A stretch of 64,000 nucleotides of DNA from Arthrobacter sp. Leaf337 (GCF_001423745.1 NZ_LMPC01000030.1:500-64499); one strand, 5' to 3'; shown: positions 7,914 to 16,424, counted from the stretch's first letter. The notes: generated by a model from the sequence alone, not told the origin. A program made the numbers and translations.

Positions 7914-9491
7914 TTACAGCCGGGACAGCCGGGTGTCGTTCGGGACCTTCTGGTAGGTGCTGACGTTCGTGCTGACCTGGTTTTCCGTGCTGACCTTGAC
8001 CTCGCCGGCCTTGACGTCGAACCCTGCTTCGTTGGACGCCGTGACCACACTGTTCACCTGGATGGTGGCCGATCCCGCCTCGTAGAGCCTGGCGGCGTCC
8101 CGGGCGGCCGCGGCGTCGTTCCCGAGGGCCACGTTCTTCATGTAGCTGTCGATCACGGCGCTGTTTTCCGGTGTGTAGTCGATGTCGATCTTGACGGTGC
8201 CCTGCGTGCCGGCTGTCACGCTGGATTCGACGCTGCCGGCCTTCACGTCCATGCCCTCCTTGACGCCCTGCGCCACGGTACCTTCCAGGGACAGGGACAC
8301 CGAACTGAGGTTGTTGTCCCGGTCCATGTTGAGCTCCAGCCCGCCCTTGCCCGAAGCCTCGAACGTCCGCCCGTCCAGGTCCAGGTTGCCCTCGGCGGAA
8401 ACTTCCACGCTGCCCTTGGACGTCCCGTCGCTGAGGTTCTTTTCATAGGCCAGTTCCAGCTTCGCGGAGCCGGCGGCATCGGCGGAGTCGGCCCCGGCCT
8501 CAAAGCTCAGCGAGCCCTTTGCTTTGTCCTCGTGGCCGCTGGAACCGTTGTCCGAGGCGGCCTCATTCAGGGTGTCCAGGATGTAGTCCGGCGGGTTGCC
8601 GGCCACGTCCTTGATGTCGCCCACGCTGTCCGGCGGGAGATCCGCATACATCTGGTTCCGGGCAGCCATGGCCTCTTCGATGCTGTCGAAGGTGTACTCG
8701 CGGGCCACTTCGCCGGTGAGCGTGGCACCGGCGGACCCGGAGGCGTCGTTCACGCCCAGGCCCATGTTGCCGTACACCTTCACCGTGGCAGAGCCGTCCG
8801 CGTTTTCCACCACTTCCGTACCCACCTCGGCACCGCCGTGGACCCACAGGACGCGCGCCTCAATGGAGGCCTTGCCCGTCTCCGTGTAGACCGGGATGTC
8901 TTCCTTGGCCAGCTCCAGCAGGTGCTCCCGGGCCAGGTCCTGGGCCGATTCCGGGATCCCGCCGTCCATGGCCATGAGCGATTCGGCCAGCGGACCGTCC
9001 GGGCCCTCGCCCTCGATCAGGTACTTCTTGTCCGCAGCCGAGAGTCCGTCCCACCACTTGGCCTGTTCCTCCGGGCTGGCCCCGGCCATCGACGCCAGCT
9101 GCTCCTGGAGCTCAGTCCGGTGCTCAGCGGCCTCACGCGCAGCCTCGAGCTTTTCCTGCACCCAGTTCTTCATCTGGTCCAGCAGGCCGGACAGCCCGCC
9201 CGGCCCGGCACCGGCGCTGCCCGAGCCGGCCGCCGAGGACCGTTCCTGCTCCGCGGCGTTCTGGAGCAGGACCTTCGAGTTCTGCCGGAGGCTTGCCACC
9301 ACCCGCTCGATGCTGGGGCGGTGGCTTCCGGTCCACTCCTGCCGGAAACGCTCGCCGTCGCTGCCTTTCCAGGGGGCCGCGAGGATCTGGCTCTGCAGCG
9401 AGGATGCCCTGCTGCTGAGCAATGAAGCTGCCTTATCTGCCGCCTTGGCCAAGGCGCGAAGCTGACTGACGTCAGCACCGTAAAAGGTCAT
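7914..9491 (-). CDS. WXG100-domain protein with long beta-rich C-terminal region
   Basis: A 525-residue protein. Residues 1-90 form a WXG100/ESAT-6-like helical hairpin with the turn motif PWKG at 40-43, the mark of type VII secretion substrates. A coiled-coil linker follows, then AKWWDGLSAADKKYLI near residue 140, a motif seen in actinobacterial WXG100-linked enzymes. The remaining 300 residues are acidic, cysteine-free and strongly repetitive in a beta-strand pattern (GSVEVSAEGNLDLDG, GGLELNMD, KAGEVKVSTENQVSTN). No known toxin motif is visible. ATG at 9491 has GGGGAG just upstream; the longer open frame is not coding. No type VII secretion machinery is encoded in the window. Confidence 0.75.
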   Translation of the reverse strand: MTFYGADVSQLRALAKAADKAASLLSSRASSLQSQILAAPWKGSDGERFRQEWTGSHRPSIERVVASLRQNSKVLLQNAAEQERSSAAGSGSAGAGPGGLSGLLDQMKNWVQEKLEAAREAAEHRTELQEQLASMAGASPEEQAKWWDGLSAADKKYLIEGEGPDGPLAESLMAMDGGIPESAQDLAREHLLELAKEDIPVYTETGKASIEARVLWVHGGAEVGTEVVENADGSATVKVYGNMGLGVNDASGSAGATLTGEVAREYTFDSIEEAMAARNQMYADLPPDSVGDIKDVAGNPPDYILDTLNEAASDNGSSGHEDKAKGSLSFEAGADSADAAGSAKLELAYEKNLSDGTSKGSVEVSAEGNLDLDGRTFEASGKGGLELNMDRDNNLSSVSLSLEGTVAQGVKEGMDVKAGSVESSVTAGTQGTVKIDIDYTPENSAVIDSYMKNVALGNDAAAARDAARLYEAGSATIQVNSVVTASNEAGFDVKAGEVKVSTENQVSTNVSTYQKVPNDTRLSRL

Positions 9492-9645
9492 GGTGTCTCC
9501 CCGGAAGAGTGATGCAGCTGCGACGGTGGCGGCTGGTCCATATCGTGCCATGTCGCACCGTGGGGTGCCATGGGCATCACTCCCCATACCTCCGCCCGCA
9601 GCAGTCCGTGCCGCCGGGCACGGAGCTGTTCCGGAGCAGCTTCCC

Positions 9646-10536
9646 GTGGCACGATTGGGCTTTAACACCCACGGCGGGACCTCCCCGCGGCGACGAGAAC
9701 TGCACGAGGATCCGGACATCAAAAAAGAACTGAGAGAGGCCGCGGACACGGCCGAGGAAGTCACCAATTCGCGGCCGCTGGAGCTTATGGCCCGTGCCGG
9801 ATTCGCCGTCAGCGGCATCCTGCACTTCCTGGTGGGCTCCATCGCCATCCGCCTGGCCATGGGCGGGCAGGGCAAGGCCGACGTCAGCGGCGCCGTGCAG
9901 GAACTGGCCAGCCAGCCGGCCGGCCCCATCCTGCTGTGGAGCAGCTTCGCCGCCTGCGTGGCCCTGGCCATCTGGCAGACCAGCGACGCGATCTTCGACT
10001 ACAGCCACCTGCCGAAACGGGACAAGGTTCTCCGGAAGCTCAAAGCAGCAGGCCAGGCCGTGGTGTTTGCCGCGTTCGCCGTCACGCTTGCCTCGTTCGC
10101 GATCGGCACCGGGAAGGACAACAGCCAGTCCACCAGCGACTTCACCATCGCACTGATGAAAGCACCCGGCGGGGTTGCACTGCTGATCGCCATCGGCGCC
10201 GCGGTTGCCATCACGGGAATTGTGTACGGCATCCGCGGTATCCGGAAATCGTTCGAAAAGCACCTCCGGATGCCTCCGCCGGGCACCATGCGTACCGCCG
10301 TCACCGTCCTGGGCGTGGTGGGCTACATCGCAAAAGGCTTCGCTCTCCTGCTGGTGGGCCTGCTGATCGTCATCGCCACCGTCCAGTCGCATCCGGAGGA
10401 ATCCACCGGGCTCGACGGCGGCCTGAAGGCCCTGCGGGACCAGCCGTTCGGACTGTACCTGCTGGCCGCCGTCGGAATCGGCCTGATCTGCTACGGCGTG
10501 TTCCAGATGGTGCGGGCCAAACTGGCCAGGATGTAG
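9646..10536 (+). CDS. DUF1206-family integral membrane protein
   Basis: A membrane protein of about 296 residues with six predicted membrane segments arranged as three two-helix repeats (ARAGFAVSGILHFLVGSIAI, QAVVFAAFAVTLASFAIG, GVVGYIAKGFALLLVGLLI), the architecture of the DUF1206 family, whose function is unknown. The frame is open to 9490, but that start would overlap the start of the divergent WXG100 gene. GTG at 9646 with GGAG 10 bases upstream gives a normal family length; ATG at 9789 is a shorter alternative, so the start is uncertain. Confidence 0.8.
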   Translation: MARLGFNTHGGTSPRRRELHEDPDIKKELREAADTAEEVTNSRPLELMARAGFAVSGILHFLVGSIAIRLAMGGQGKADVSGAVQELASQPAGPILLWSSFAACVALAIWQTSDAIFDYSHLPKRDKVLRKLKAAGQAVVFAAFAVTLASFAIGTGKDNSQSTSDFTIALMKAPGGVALLIAIGAAVAITGIVYGIRGIRKSFEKHLRMPPPGTMRTAVTVLGVVGYIAKGFALLLVGLLIVIATVQSHPEESTGLDGGLKALRDQPFGLYLLAAVGIGLICYGVFQMVRAKLARM

Positions 10537-10567
10537 CCGCCAGCGTTAGCCCGGCTAGGGTGGACGC

Positions 10568-11047
10568 ATGCCCCAGGTACGCGCCGAACGCTTCATCCGC
10601 CTCGATCCGGAGACCGCCTTTGCGTTCTCCCAGACCACCGGCGACTTCCGGCTGAAGTGGGATCCCTTCATCTCGTCGCAGGGGTGGCTGGACGGCGCCC
10701 GGGCCGCGGGCAAGGGCGTCCGCACCCGGACAGTCTCCAGGATGGGGCTGGTGATGGTGAGCGAATACGTCTCCTACGCACCGCCCCGGAACGTGGGAAT
10801 GACCATGGTGTCGGGCCCGTGGTTCTTCGGCAGCTTCGGCGGCGGGTGGCGGTTCACCGCGGCCAACGGCGGCACCCGGGCGGTGTGGAAGTACACCTTT
10901 TCGTGCCGGCCGGCGTGGCTGCGCCCATTGGCGGAGAGGGTCGGCAGCTGGCTGCTGGGCCGCGAAATCGAAAAACGCATCGAAGCCTTCGCGCGCGCGT
11001 GCGAAGACCCGCAGCTCGTGCTGGAGTTCCGCGCCCTGCAGTCCTAA
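10568..11047 (+). CDS. SRPBCC-family (START-like) protein
   Basis: A 159-residue cytosolic protein of the polyketide-cyclase/START-like superfamily. It begins with an intracellular strand-helix (RAERFIRLDPETAFAFSQTTGDF), contains the WDPFI motif after the first helices, and ends with a long C-terminal helix (EIEKRIEAFARACED) as expected for a helix-grip fold that binds small hydrophobic ligands. It may be an enzyme or carrier. Its stop codon overlaps the stop of the convergent aminotransferase gene by 2 bases. Confidence 0.78.
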   Translation: MPQVRAERFIRLDPETAFAFSQTTGDFRLKWDPFISSQGWLDGARAAGKGVRTRTVSRMGLVMVSEYVSYAPPRNVGMTMVSGPWFFGSFGGGWRFTAANGGTRAVWKYTFSCRPAWLRPLAERVGSWLLGREIEKRIEAFARACEDPQLVLEFRALQS

Positions 11048-12216
11048 GGCCGCCCGCCCTCGAGGGCGGCCCGGACGCGCGCCCCGATGCCCTGCAGCCG
11101 GCCCAGGGGTTCGGTGGCATAAACCAGCCGCACGTACCGCGGCGCCACGTCCTGGCCCCACGCCGTCATGGGGGTGGCGGCAATCCGGCCCGCAGCCAGG
11201 AGCCGCCGGGACAGTTCCGGCGCCCGCATACCCAGCGCCTCGGCGTCCAGCAACAGCGACCAGCCGCCCTCAGGCACCACAACGGGCAGCCCGGCCAGCT
11301 CCTCGACCACCAGGTCCCGGCGCGACTGCCATTCCTGCACCGCAGCGGCAATCCCGTCGTCGCTGTTCGTCAGTGCCGCGAGGACACCGGCCTGGTTGAA
11401 GCCGCTGGCCACGGCAGTGTTGTAGATCGCGGCGAGGGCCACGTCTCCCATCACCTCCAGGGGGCCGGCCACCCAGCCGACGCGCCAGCCGATCATGCGG
11501 TAGTTCTTGGAGACGCCGCCCAGGGTGATGGTGTGCGGGGCCAGCTCCGGGAATGACGCCGGATGCCGGTACGGCAGTCCGTCGAACACGATCCGGTCCA
11601 TCGCGGCGTCATAGATCAGCCAGCAGTCCGCATGCAGGCAAGCGTCACGTACGGCGCCCCATTCGGCGTCGTTGAGTACGTGCCCGGTGGGCATCGCCGG
11701 GCTCATCAGCAGGATGGCGCGGGTTCGGGCGGAAACCGCCGCGGCCAGCCGTGCCGGGTCGAGGCGCCAGCGCCCGCCGGAAACCATCAGCGGGACGAAC
11801 ACGGGCACCGCCCCTGCAAGCCGGATCCTGTTGATCATGCCCGCATAGGTGGGATCCGTGACGATCACTTCGTCGCCGTGGTCCACTGTTGCCAGGAGCA
11901 CGCTCAGCATCCCCGCGAGCGCACCTCCGGTAATCACCACCTCGGAGCGCGGATCGTAGGCGAGCCCGGTCTGCTGCCGGAGCCGGTGGGCCACGGCCTG
12001 GCGGAGGGCCAGCGTGCCGGTGAAGGGGAGCCAACTGTTGGCGGCCTGGTTGCCAACTGCTTCCCGGGTGGCGATGACGGCCGACGGCGGCGGCGCGATG
12101 TCCGTGTCCAGGTTCTCCATGCGGAGCACGTCAGGATCACCACCGACGGCGGCTGCCACCTTATCGATGCCGAAAGGCTGAATCCGGGCGAACCGCCCGG
12201 TCCTGCCGCGGACCAT
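11044..12216 (-). CDS. PLP-dependent aminotransferase, class I/II
   Basis: A fold-type I aminotransferase of 390 residues. The PLP-binding lysine is in TLGGVSKNYRMIGWRVGW near residue 240, with the upstream Asp/Tyr region WLIYDAAMDRIVF and the Gly-rich start of the large domain (VITGGALAGMLSVL). Substrate specificity is not evident. ATG at 12216 is preferred over the upstream ATG at 12270 because GGGAGG lies 8 bases ahead of it and the longer form would overlap the end of the anti-sigma gene by 23 bases. It may still belong to the sigma/anti-sigma transcript. Confidence 0.85.
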   Translation of the reverse strand: MVRGRTGRFARIQPFGIDKVAAAVGGDPDVLRMENLDTDIAPPPSAVIATREAVGNQAANSWLPFTGTLALRQAVAHRLRQQTGLAYDPRSEVVITGGALAGMLSVLLATVDHGDEVIVTDPTYAGMINRIRLAGAVPVFVPLMVSGGRWRLDPARLAAAVSARTRAILLMSPAMPTGHVLNDAEWGAVRDACLHADCWLIYDAAMDRIVFDGLPYRHPASFPELAPHTITLGGVSKNYRMIGWRVGWVAGPLEVMGDVALAAIYNTAVASGFNQAGVLAALTNSDDGIAAAVQEWQSRRDLVVEELAGLPVVVPEGGWSLLLDAEALGMRAPELSRRLLAAGRIAATPMTAWGQDVAPRYVRLVYATEPLGRLQGIGARVRAALEGGRP

Positions 12217-12247
12217 GTGCCCAGCCTCCCACCGGGCGCAGAGTGCG

Positions 12248-12958
12248 TCAATGGGCGCCGGACGAGCCATCCACCATGGAAATGACGGCCACAGTCTGCT
12301 GCCCTTCGGTGCGCAGTTCCACGCTGCTGATCCGGCTGATCTGGGTGGGCGTGGCCCCGGTGATCCTGGACCGGCCCCCCGGCGTCGCGGACCAGCTGCA
12401 CGCCCGGTCCTCGGTGCCGTCCTGGCCCTTGACCCACAGGGACAAGGTGCCTTGGGTGGGCAGGCTGGTGCCGGAAAACGAAACCTCGGTCCCCCATGCC
12501 TTCTTCATGAGGGCAAGCTGGACCTGGAGGCCGCCCGGGGCCTCCACCGAGTAGCTGGCATCCGGCCGGGGCGGCTGGTTGAACAGCGGAGCGGCCAGCA
12601 CTCCCAGTGCCAGGCACGCGGCGGCCACCGCCCCGACAAACGCCGCCCACCGTCGTCGTGATTTCCTCCGACGGGCCGCCAGTTCGTCCAGCAGCGCGGC
12701 GGGTTCCGCCGCGGAAGCCACTGCCCCCAACACAGTGGCCTCCGGTGTTGCCGGCGCCGCGGAGGCGGGCCCGGTCAGGGCGACGGCGTCGGCAACGGGA
12801 AGGGCGTCCAGCAGTGCCGGCAGGCTGGCGAGTTCGTCGAGCTCCCGGCGGCAGTCCGCGCACCCGGCAAGGTGCTGCTCGAACCGCGACGCGTCGGCCG
12901 GCTCCAGGCCGCCCAGCAGGTAGGCCCCCAGCAGGTGGTGCAATTCCGCACTGCTCAC
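12248..12958 (-). CDS. Anti-sigma factor, RskA/zinc-finger type
   Basis: A 236-residue single-pass membrane protein. The N-terminal cytosolic domain carries an anti-sigma zinc-binding signature HLAGCADC at residues 29-36 after a short helix. A basic stop (RRRKSRRR) precedes one membrane helix (AFVGAVAAACLALGVLAAPLF), and the outer domain resembles the RskA extracytoplasmic domain. It should hold the neighbouring ECF sigma factor inactive until an outside signal triggers release. The GTG start overlaps the sigma stop (GTGA), so the two are translationally coupled. Confidence 0.88.
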   Translation of the reverse strand: MSSAELHHLLGAYLLGGLEPADASRFEQHLAGCADCRRELDELASLPALLDALPVADAVALTGPASAAPATPEATVLGAVASAAEPAALLDELAARRRKSRRRWAAFVGAVAAACLALGVLAAPLFNQPPRPDASYSVEAPGGLQVQLALMKKAWGTEVSFSGTSLPTQGTLSLWVKGQDGTEDRACSWSATPGGRSRITGATPTQISRISSVELRTEGQQTVAVISMVDGSSGAH

Positions 12959-13455
12959 CGCTGCACCCCCATTTCGTCGAGGATGGTCCGCAGCGCCCGC
13001 ACCGCGTAGAACGCGCGGGACTTCACTGTCCCGGCCGGGATGTTCAGCTCGGCGGCCGTTTCCGCGACAGTGCAGCGGCGGTAGTGCAGTGCCACCAGGA
13101 CGTCGCGGTGTTCGGTGCTCAACCGCAGCAGGGCTTCTTCCATCAGCACGCGGTTGAGCAGCTCATCAACCCGTTCGCTGGCTTCCGCCGGGTCCGCAAC
13201 GTCCCGCTCCGTCGCTTCGACGGGACGGCGCTGGGCCTTGCGGTAGTTGTCGATCATGATGTTCCGGGCGGTGCGGAAAAGGTAGCTCCGCAGGCTCCCG
13301 GTGATCTCCGGAGCCTGCTGCCAGACACGGAGCACGGTCTCCTGGACCACGTCGTCAGCGAGCTGCGGATCCCGGGAGGCACTCAGCACGAAGCGCCGCA
13401 GCGCCGGGCCGTGCTCCCGGTAGATCGCCGCTACCACGTCCTCATCGAGCGGCAT
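12955..13455 (-). CDS. ECF-type RNA polymerase sigma factor
   Basis: A 166-residue extracytoplasmic-function sigma factor. Region 2 is visible as QLADDVVQETVLRVWQQAPE with the -10 binding helix LFRTARNIMIDNYRKAQRR, and region 4 as HRDVLVALHYRRCTVAETAAELN followed by PAGTVKSRAFYAVRALR. ATG at 13455 (MPLDEDVV) is chosen because GGAGG sits 8 bases upstream; an ATG at 13491 is possible but lacks a comparable site. It is paired with the RskA-like anti-sigma factor and lies divergent from a lipoprotein gene that may be one of its targets. Confidence 0.9.
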   Translation of the reverse strand: MPLDEDVVAAIYREHGPALRRFVLSASRDPQLADDVVQETVLRVWQQAPEITGSLRSYLFRTARNIMIDNYRKAQRRPVEATERDVADPAEASERVDELLNRVLMEEALLRLSTEHRDVLVALHYRRCTVAETAAELNIPAGTVKSRAFYAVRALRTILDEMGVQR

Positions 13456-13573
13456 CCCCGCCCCTCCTGCCGTGCTGATGGTCCCCTGCATTGTGTGTGC
13501 TGCCTCGTGCTGCTTTATGCTGCCGCCGCGGGCAGGACGCCCGCCGTTCCCCCGTTACGACGCCGCCCGGCCC

Positions 13574-13624
13574 CAAACGGTTCACCGGCGCAAACGGTTG
13601 GCCGGCGCAGGCGGTTCACCGGGC
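13574..13624. repeat. Three tandem copies of a 17-bp unit
   Basis: The unit CAAACGGTTCACCGGCG occurs at 13574-13590, with slightly diverged copies at 13591-13607 and 13608-13624. The array occupies the region between the ECF sigma start (13455) and the divergent lipoprotein start (13709). Seventeen bases is less than two helical turns, so adjacent units would face different sides of the DNA. The array ends just before a possible ECF-type promoter (GAAC at 13633, CGTC about 17 bases later). Confidence 0.75.
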
Positions 13625-13708
13625 AGCCGTTTGAACCATTCTGCGTCGTTGCACGTCGTACCGGATAGCGCCTGGCCGCACGGCCGGCACGAATCCAAGG
13701 AGCAGGAT

Positions 13709-14266
13709 ATGAAAAAGCAATGGGGCATCGGCCTGTCCGTGGTGGCGCTGGCCGCGGCCCTCACCGGCTGTGGCGGCGGCACCGGATCAACGCCCACCAC
13801 TGCGGCGACGACCCCAGCGGCGAGTACGACGTCGGCCTCCGCCCCCGCGGAAAGCTCCGCCCCGGCGGAAACCTCGTCGTCCCCGGTGCCGGCAGGCGCG
13901 GCTGAACTGAAGACGGCGTCCTCGGCCGCAGGCCAGATCGTGGTGGACGCGAAAGGCATGAGCGTGTACTTCTTCACCAAGGATGTGAAGGACTCCGGCA
14001 CCAGCGCCTGCACAGGCGCGTGCATTGCCGCGTGGCCGCCGGTCCTCACGGAATCGGCCGCGCCCGCTGTTGAGGGCGTGACAGGCACTGTAGGAACCAT
14101 CTCCACGCCGGCAGGGAAGAATCAGGTGACCATTAACGGCCTGCCGGTGTACTACTACGTCAAGGACAAAGCCGCCGGTGACATCACCGGCCAGGGCGTC
14201 GGCAACGTCTGGTATCTCGTGAACCCGGAGGGCGGGATGGTGCAGGCGGCCGCCGGAGGGTACTAA
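13709..14266 (+). CDS. COG4315-type secreted lipoprotein with repeated YxFxxD-type motif
   Basis: A 185-residue exported lipoprotein. The signal peptide ends in a lipobox (AAALTGCGGG, Cys at about 21), followed by a Ser/Thr/Ala-rich linker to residue 70. The folded part has two related repeats, each with the Yx(FWY)xxD signature (VYFFTKD and VYYYVKD) and a Cys pair in the first (ACTGAC). The family is common beside actinobacterial ECF sigma genes and its biochemical role is not established. ATG at 13709 follows AAGGAG at 13697-13702. It is divergent from the sigma/anti-sigma pair. Confidence 0.85.
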   Translation: MKKQWGIGLSVVALAAALTGCGGGTGSTPTTAATTPAASTTSASAPAESSAPAETSSSPVPAGAAELKTASSAAGQIVVDAKGMSVYFFTKDVKDSGTSACTGACIAAWPPVLTESAAPAVEGVTGTVGTISTPAGKNQVTINGLPVYYYVKDKAAGDITGQGVGNVWYLVNPEGGMVQAAAGGY

Positions 14267-14284
14267 CCGCGGCTGTGGAGCGGG

Positions 14285-15088
14285 TTAGTACCCCGGCGAC
14301 GGACTGTGGCCGGGGAGCGGCAGCTCTACCGGGGGCGCGGGCACCAACCCGGAGGGGTCGGGACTCACCGGCGAAGAAGGCAGCGGCTTCGCCGAAGGCA
14401 GCTGGCCTGATCCCGGCAATGAGCCCAGGTCCCGGGGATCGGGTTTGGGCAGGTTGAGTTCCGGGGCGTGGGACTGGCTTGGCAATGGAGAGGCCTGCAC
14501 GGCCGGCGTCCCCTTGCTGGGCTGCCCGCCGGACACGGATCTGCCGTCGGCCGGAGACGGGGCCGGCGTCGCGGGGGTGGACGCGGACGAACCCGGCACC
14601 GTCCCGGCGGGATCAGTGGCAGGCTGACCGGCAGTCTTGCCGGCAGGTCCGGAGGTCATGGTCCCCACAACGAAGGTCACGGCGTGGCCGACGTTCCCCA
14701 GGGTGTGGCGGAAGTTCTCATCGGAGGCCGCAGCGGCGGCACCGCCGGCAGCCAGGGCCGCAGCAACCGTGAGGGCCGTGAGCGGCAGGCGGCGTTTGCG
14801 CCGCCGTCGGGCGGCCAGTTCGTCGATGGCCGGTTCTTCAACCGCCGGTTCCGGGACCACGGATTCGGGGACAGCCGGAGCCAGGGAGAGTGTGGCGACC
14901 GGGACAGTAGCCTGCGCGGCGGCCTGCGCCATCAGCGCTTCCACTGCGGCGGACGGCCGGGGGCTGTCCGCTGCCAGGGCACGCAGTTCCAGCAGCACCG
15001 GGCGGAGGTCCCCGGCATCGTCCATGCCGGCGTCGGCCAGCAGTTCGTCGATGATCTGCTGGTCCCGGGACGAGGAGATGTCACTCAT
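14285..15088 (-). CDS. Membrane-anchored Pro/Ser-rich protein, probable anti-sigma-like partner
   Basis: A 267-residue protein with an acidic cytosolic N-terminus (SSSRDQQIIDELLADAGMDD), a basic cluster (ARRRRKRRLP), one membrane helix (LTALTVAAALAAGGAAAAA) and a 150-residue outer tail rich in Pro, Ser, Gly and Ala. It has no zinc-finger motif. Its ATG at 15088 overlaps the end of the upstream sigma gene by 8 bases, which together with the topology suggests it senses outside conditions and controls that sigma factor. The longer open frame upstream is the sigma gene read in another frame. Confidence 0.75.
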   Translation of the reverse strand: MSDISSSRDQQIIDELLADAGMDDAGDLRPVLLELRALAADSPRPSAAVEALMAQAAAQATVPVATLSLAPAVPESVVPEPAVEEPAIDELAARRRRKRRLPLTALTVAAALAAGGAAAAASDENFRHTLGNVGHAVTFVVGTMTSGPAGKTAGQPATDPAGTVPGSSASTPATPAPSPADGRSVSGGQPSKGTPAVQASPLPSQSHAPELNLPKPDPRDLGSLPGSGQLPSAKPLPSSPVSPDPSGLVPAPPVELPLPGHSPSPGY

Positions 15089-15638
15089 GATGTGCCTGGC
15101 TTCCTGTTGAGGCGCGTTCCCTGAGGGCGCTGAGCGCCCTGCGATGCAACTGTTTGACTGCTCCCGGGGTCCTGCCCATGATCTCGGCGGCCTGTTCCAC
15201 GGACAGGTCCGCGACCACCCGGAGGGCAAGGACTTCCTGGTGGTCCGGGCTGAGCCCTTCGAGCAGGGCTCCCGCACCGCCGCCGTTCACCTTTGCCAGC
15301 GCCAGCTCTTCGGCCGACGCCGTGCTGCGGGCGTCGAACTCGGATTCATAGGGGCTGAGTGTCGGGGTGCGCTCGTTGCGGCGGTAATGGTCCACCATCC
15401 GTGCGTGGGCGATGGAGAAGATGAGTGACTTGGCGCCCTGGAGCCCGCCGCGCAGGCCGTCAAGCTTCGGATAGAAGGCAAGGAAGACGTCCTGGGTGAC
15501 CGCTTCCGGGTCATCCACTCCGCGCGCCCTCAGGTAACCCAGGACGGCGCCGGAAAACTTTCGGTAGACAAGGGTGAACAGCACGGCGGGGTCGGCCCCG
15601 TCCGTGTGCACGTATTCATCTGCCAAAGTGTCGAGCAC
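15081..15638 (-). CDS. ECF-like RNA polymerase sigma factor
   Basis: A 185-residue sigma-70 family protein. Region 2 reads AVTQDVFLAFYPKLDGLRG and IFSIAHARMVDHYRRNER; region 4 reads HQEVLALRVVADLSVEQAAEIMG followed by TPGAVKQLHRRALSALRER. The GTG start at 15638 (VLDTLADEYVHT) is chosen for a GGAGGAG box 7 bases ahead; the frame is open further upstream without such a site. It forms a module with the overlapping membrane-anchored partner gene and is separate from the SigK/RskA-like module 2 kb away. Confidence 0.87.
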   Translation of the reverse strand: MLDTLADEYVHTDGADPAVLFTLVYRKFSGAVLGYLRARGVDDPEAVTQDVFLAFYPKLDGLRGGLQGAKSLIFSIAHARMVDHYRRNERTPTLSPYESEFDARSTASAEELALAKVNGGGAGALLEGLSPDHQEVLALRVVADLSVEQAAEIMGRTPGAVKQLHRRALSALRERASTGSQAHHE

Positions 15639-15767
15639 CCTGAGGCTCCTCCATCCGCGGAGCGCGGTCACAAATTTCCGGGTTCGGAAGGCTGCGGACC
15701 GGCCCCTGTTGCACCGCGGGACTCCTGCCAAGGGAAGGAGTCCCGCGATCCACCATAGGTAACTGCG

Positions 15768-16424
15768 TTACGGACGGCCAGCCGAGGTGGGCAGCTCCGG
15801 GAGCTCAGTGGGGACTTCGGCGGGGATCTCCGGGGCGGCCGGAACAGCTGCCTGGGTGGGCAGTTCCGGTGCTTCCGGTACCTTCGGAGCTTCAACGTCG
15901 ACTGCAGCGCCGCCGTTGCCGGAAACTTCAGCCTTGCTGTTGTCAGCCTTGGCAGTTGCGTTGGCTGCGGCCGTTACATCAGCGCAGTAGCCGTCGATGT
16001 TGGCTTCGCCTTCAGCGGCGATGGCCAGCGACTTGAAGCCGGTGGAGGATGCGTCCAGGCCGCCCTTGGTGAAGGCGGTGCACAGGCCGAAAGCGGCCGG
16101 GCCGGTGGCGTCAGGGCCGACGGCGGATGCGGATGCTTCGCCGCTGGCGTTTTCGCCGTCAACGGAGCCGGCGGCATCGGCGGAATCGGACGGCGTGGCC
16201 GAAGCGGAAGCTGAAGCGTCGGCGGTGGCGTCGGACGTGGCGGTCTCGGAGACGCCGCCTACGTGCGGAGCGGGGGCGCCGAGCAGTTCGTGGGCGCTCT
16301 GCTGGATGTCAGCAGGAAGTGCTCCGGCAAATGCGGCTGCGCCGGTGCCACCGACCGCCAGCGTGCCGGCCGCCAATGCGCTCGCGGCAATCTTGCTAGT
16401 GGCAAAAACAGTGAACAAGGACAT
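15768..16424 (-). CDS. Secreted Ala/Ser/Pro-rich protein of unknown function
   Basis: A 218-residue protein with an N-terminal hydrophobic export or anchor segment (IAASALAAGTLAVGGTGAAAFAG). A region of Ala/Ser/Asp repeats follows (residues 60-110), then a small domain with two cysteines (FGLCTAFTKGG and IDGYCADV), and a Pro/Glu/Val-rich tail. Proteins with this layout occur next to ECF sigma modules in Micrococcaceae, but no function is known. ATG at 16424 follows GGAGGG by 5 bases. It is upstream of the second sigma gene on the same strand, 129 bases away. Confidence 0.75.
   Translation of the reverse strand: MSLFTVFATSKIAASALAAGTLAVGGTGAAAFAGALPADIQQSAHELLGAPAPHVGGVSETATSDATADASASASATPSDSADAAGSVDGENASGEASASAVGPDATGPAAFGLCTAFTKGGLDASSTGFKSLAIAAEGEANIDGYCADVTAAANATAKADNSKAEVSGNGGAAVDVEAPKVPEAPELPTQAAVPAAPEIPAEVPTELPELPTSAGRP

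Noticed and set aside
9490..9645. Upstream start of the DUF1206 gene
   Set aside because: It would overlap the start codon of the divergent WXG100 gene and adds residues with no family match.
7395..10536. Full type VII secretion locus around the WXG100 gene
   Set aside because: None of the core genes (EccB, EccC, EccD, mycosin) is present on either side.
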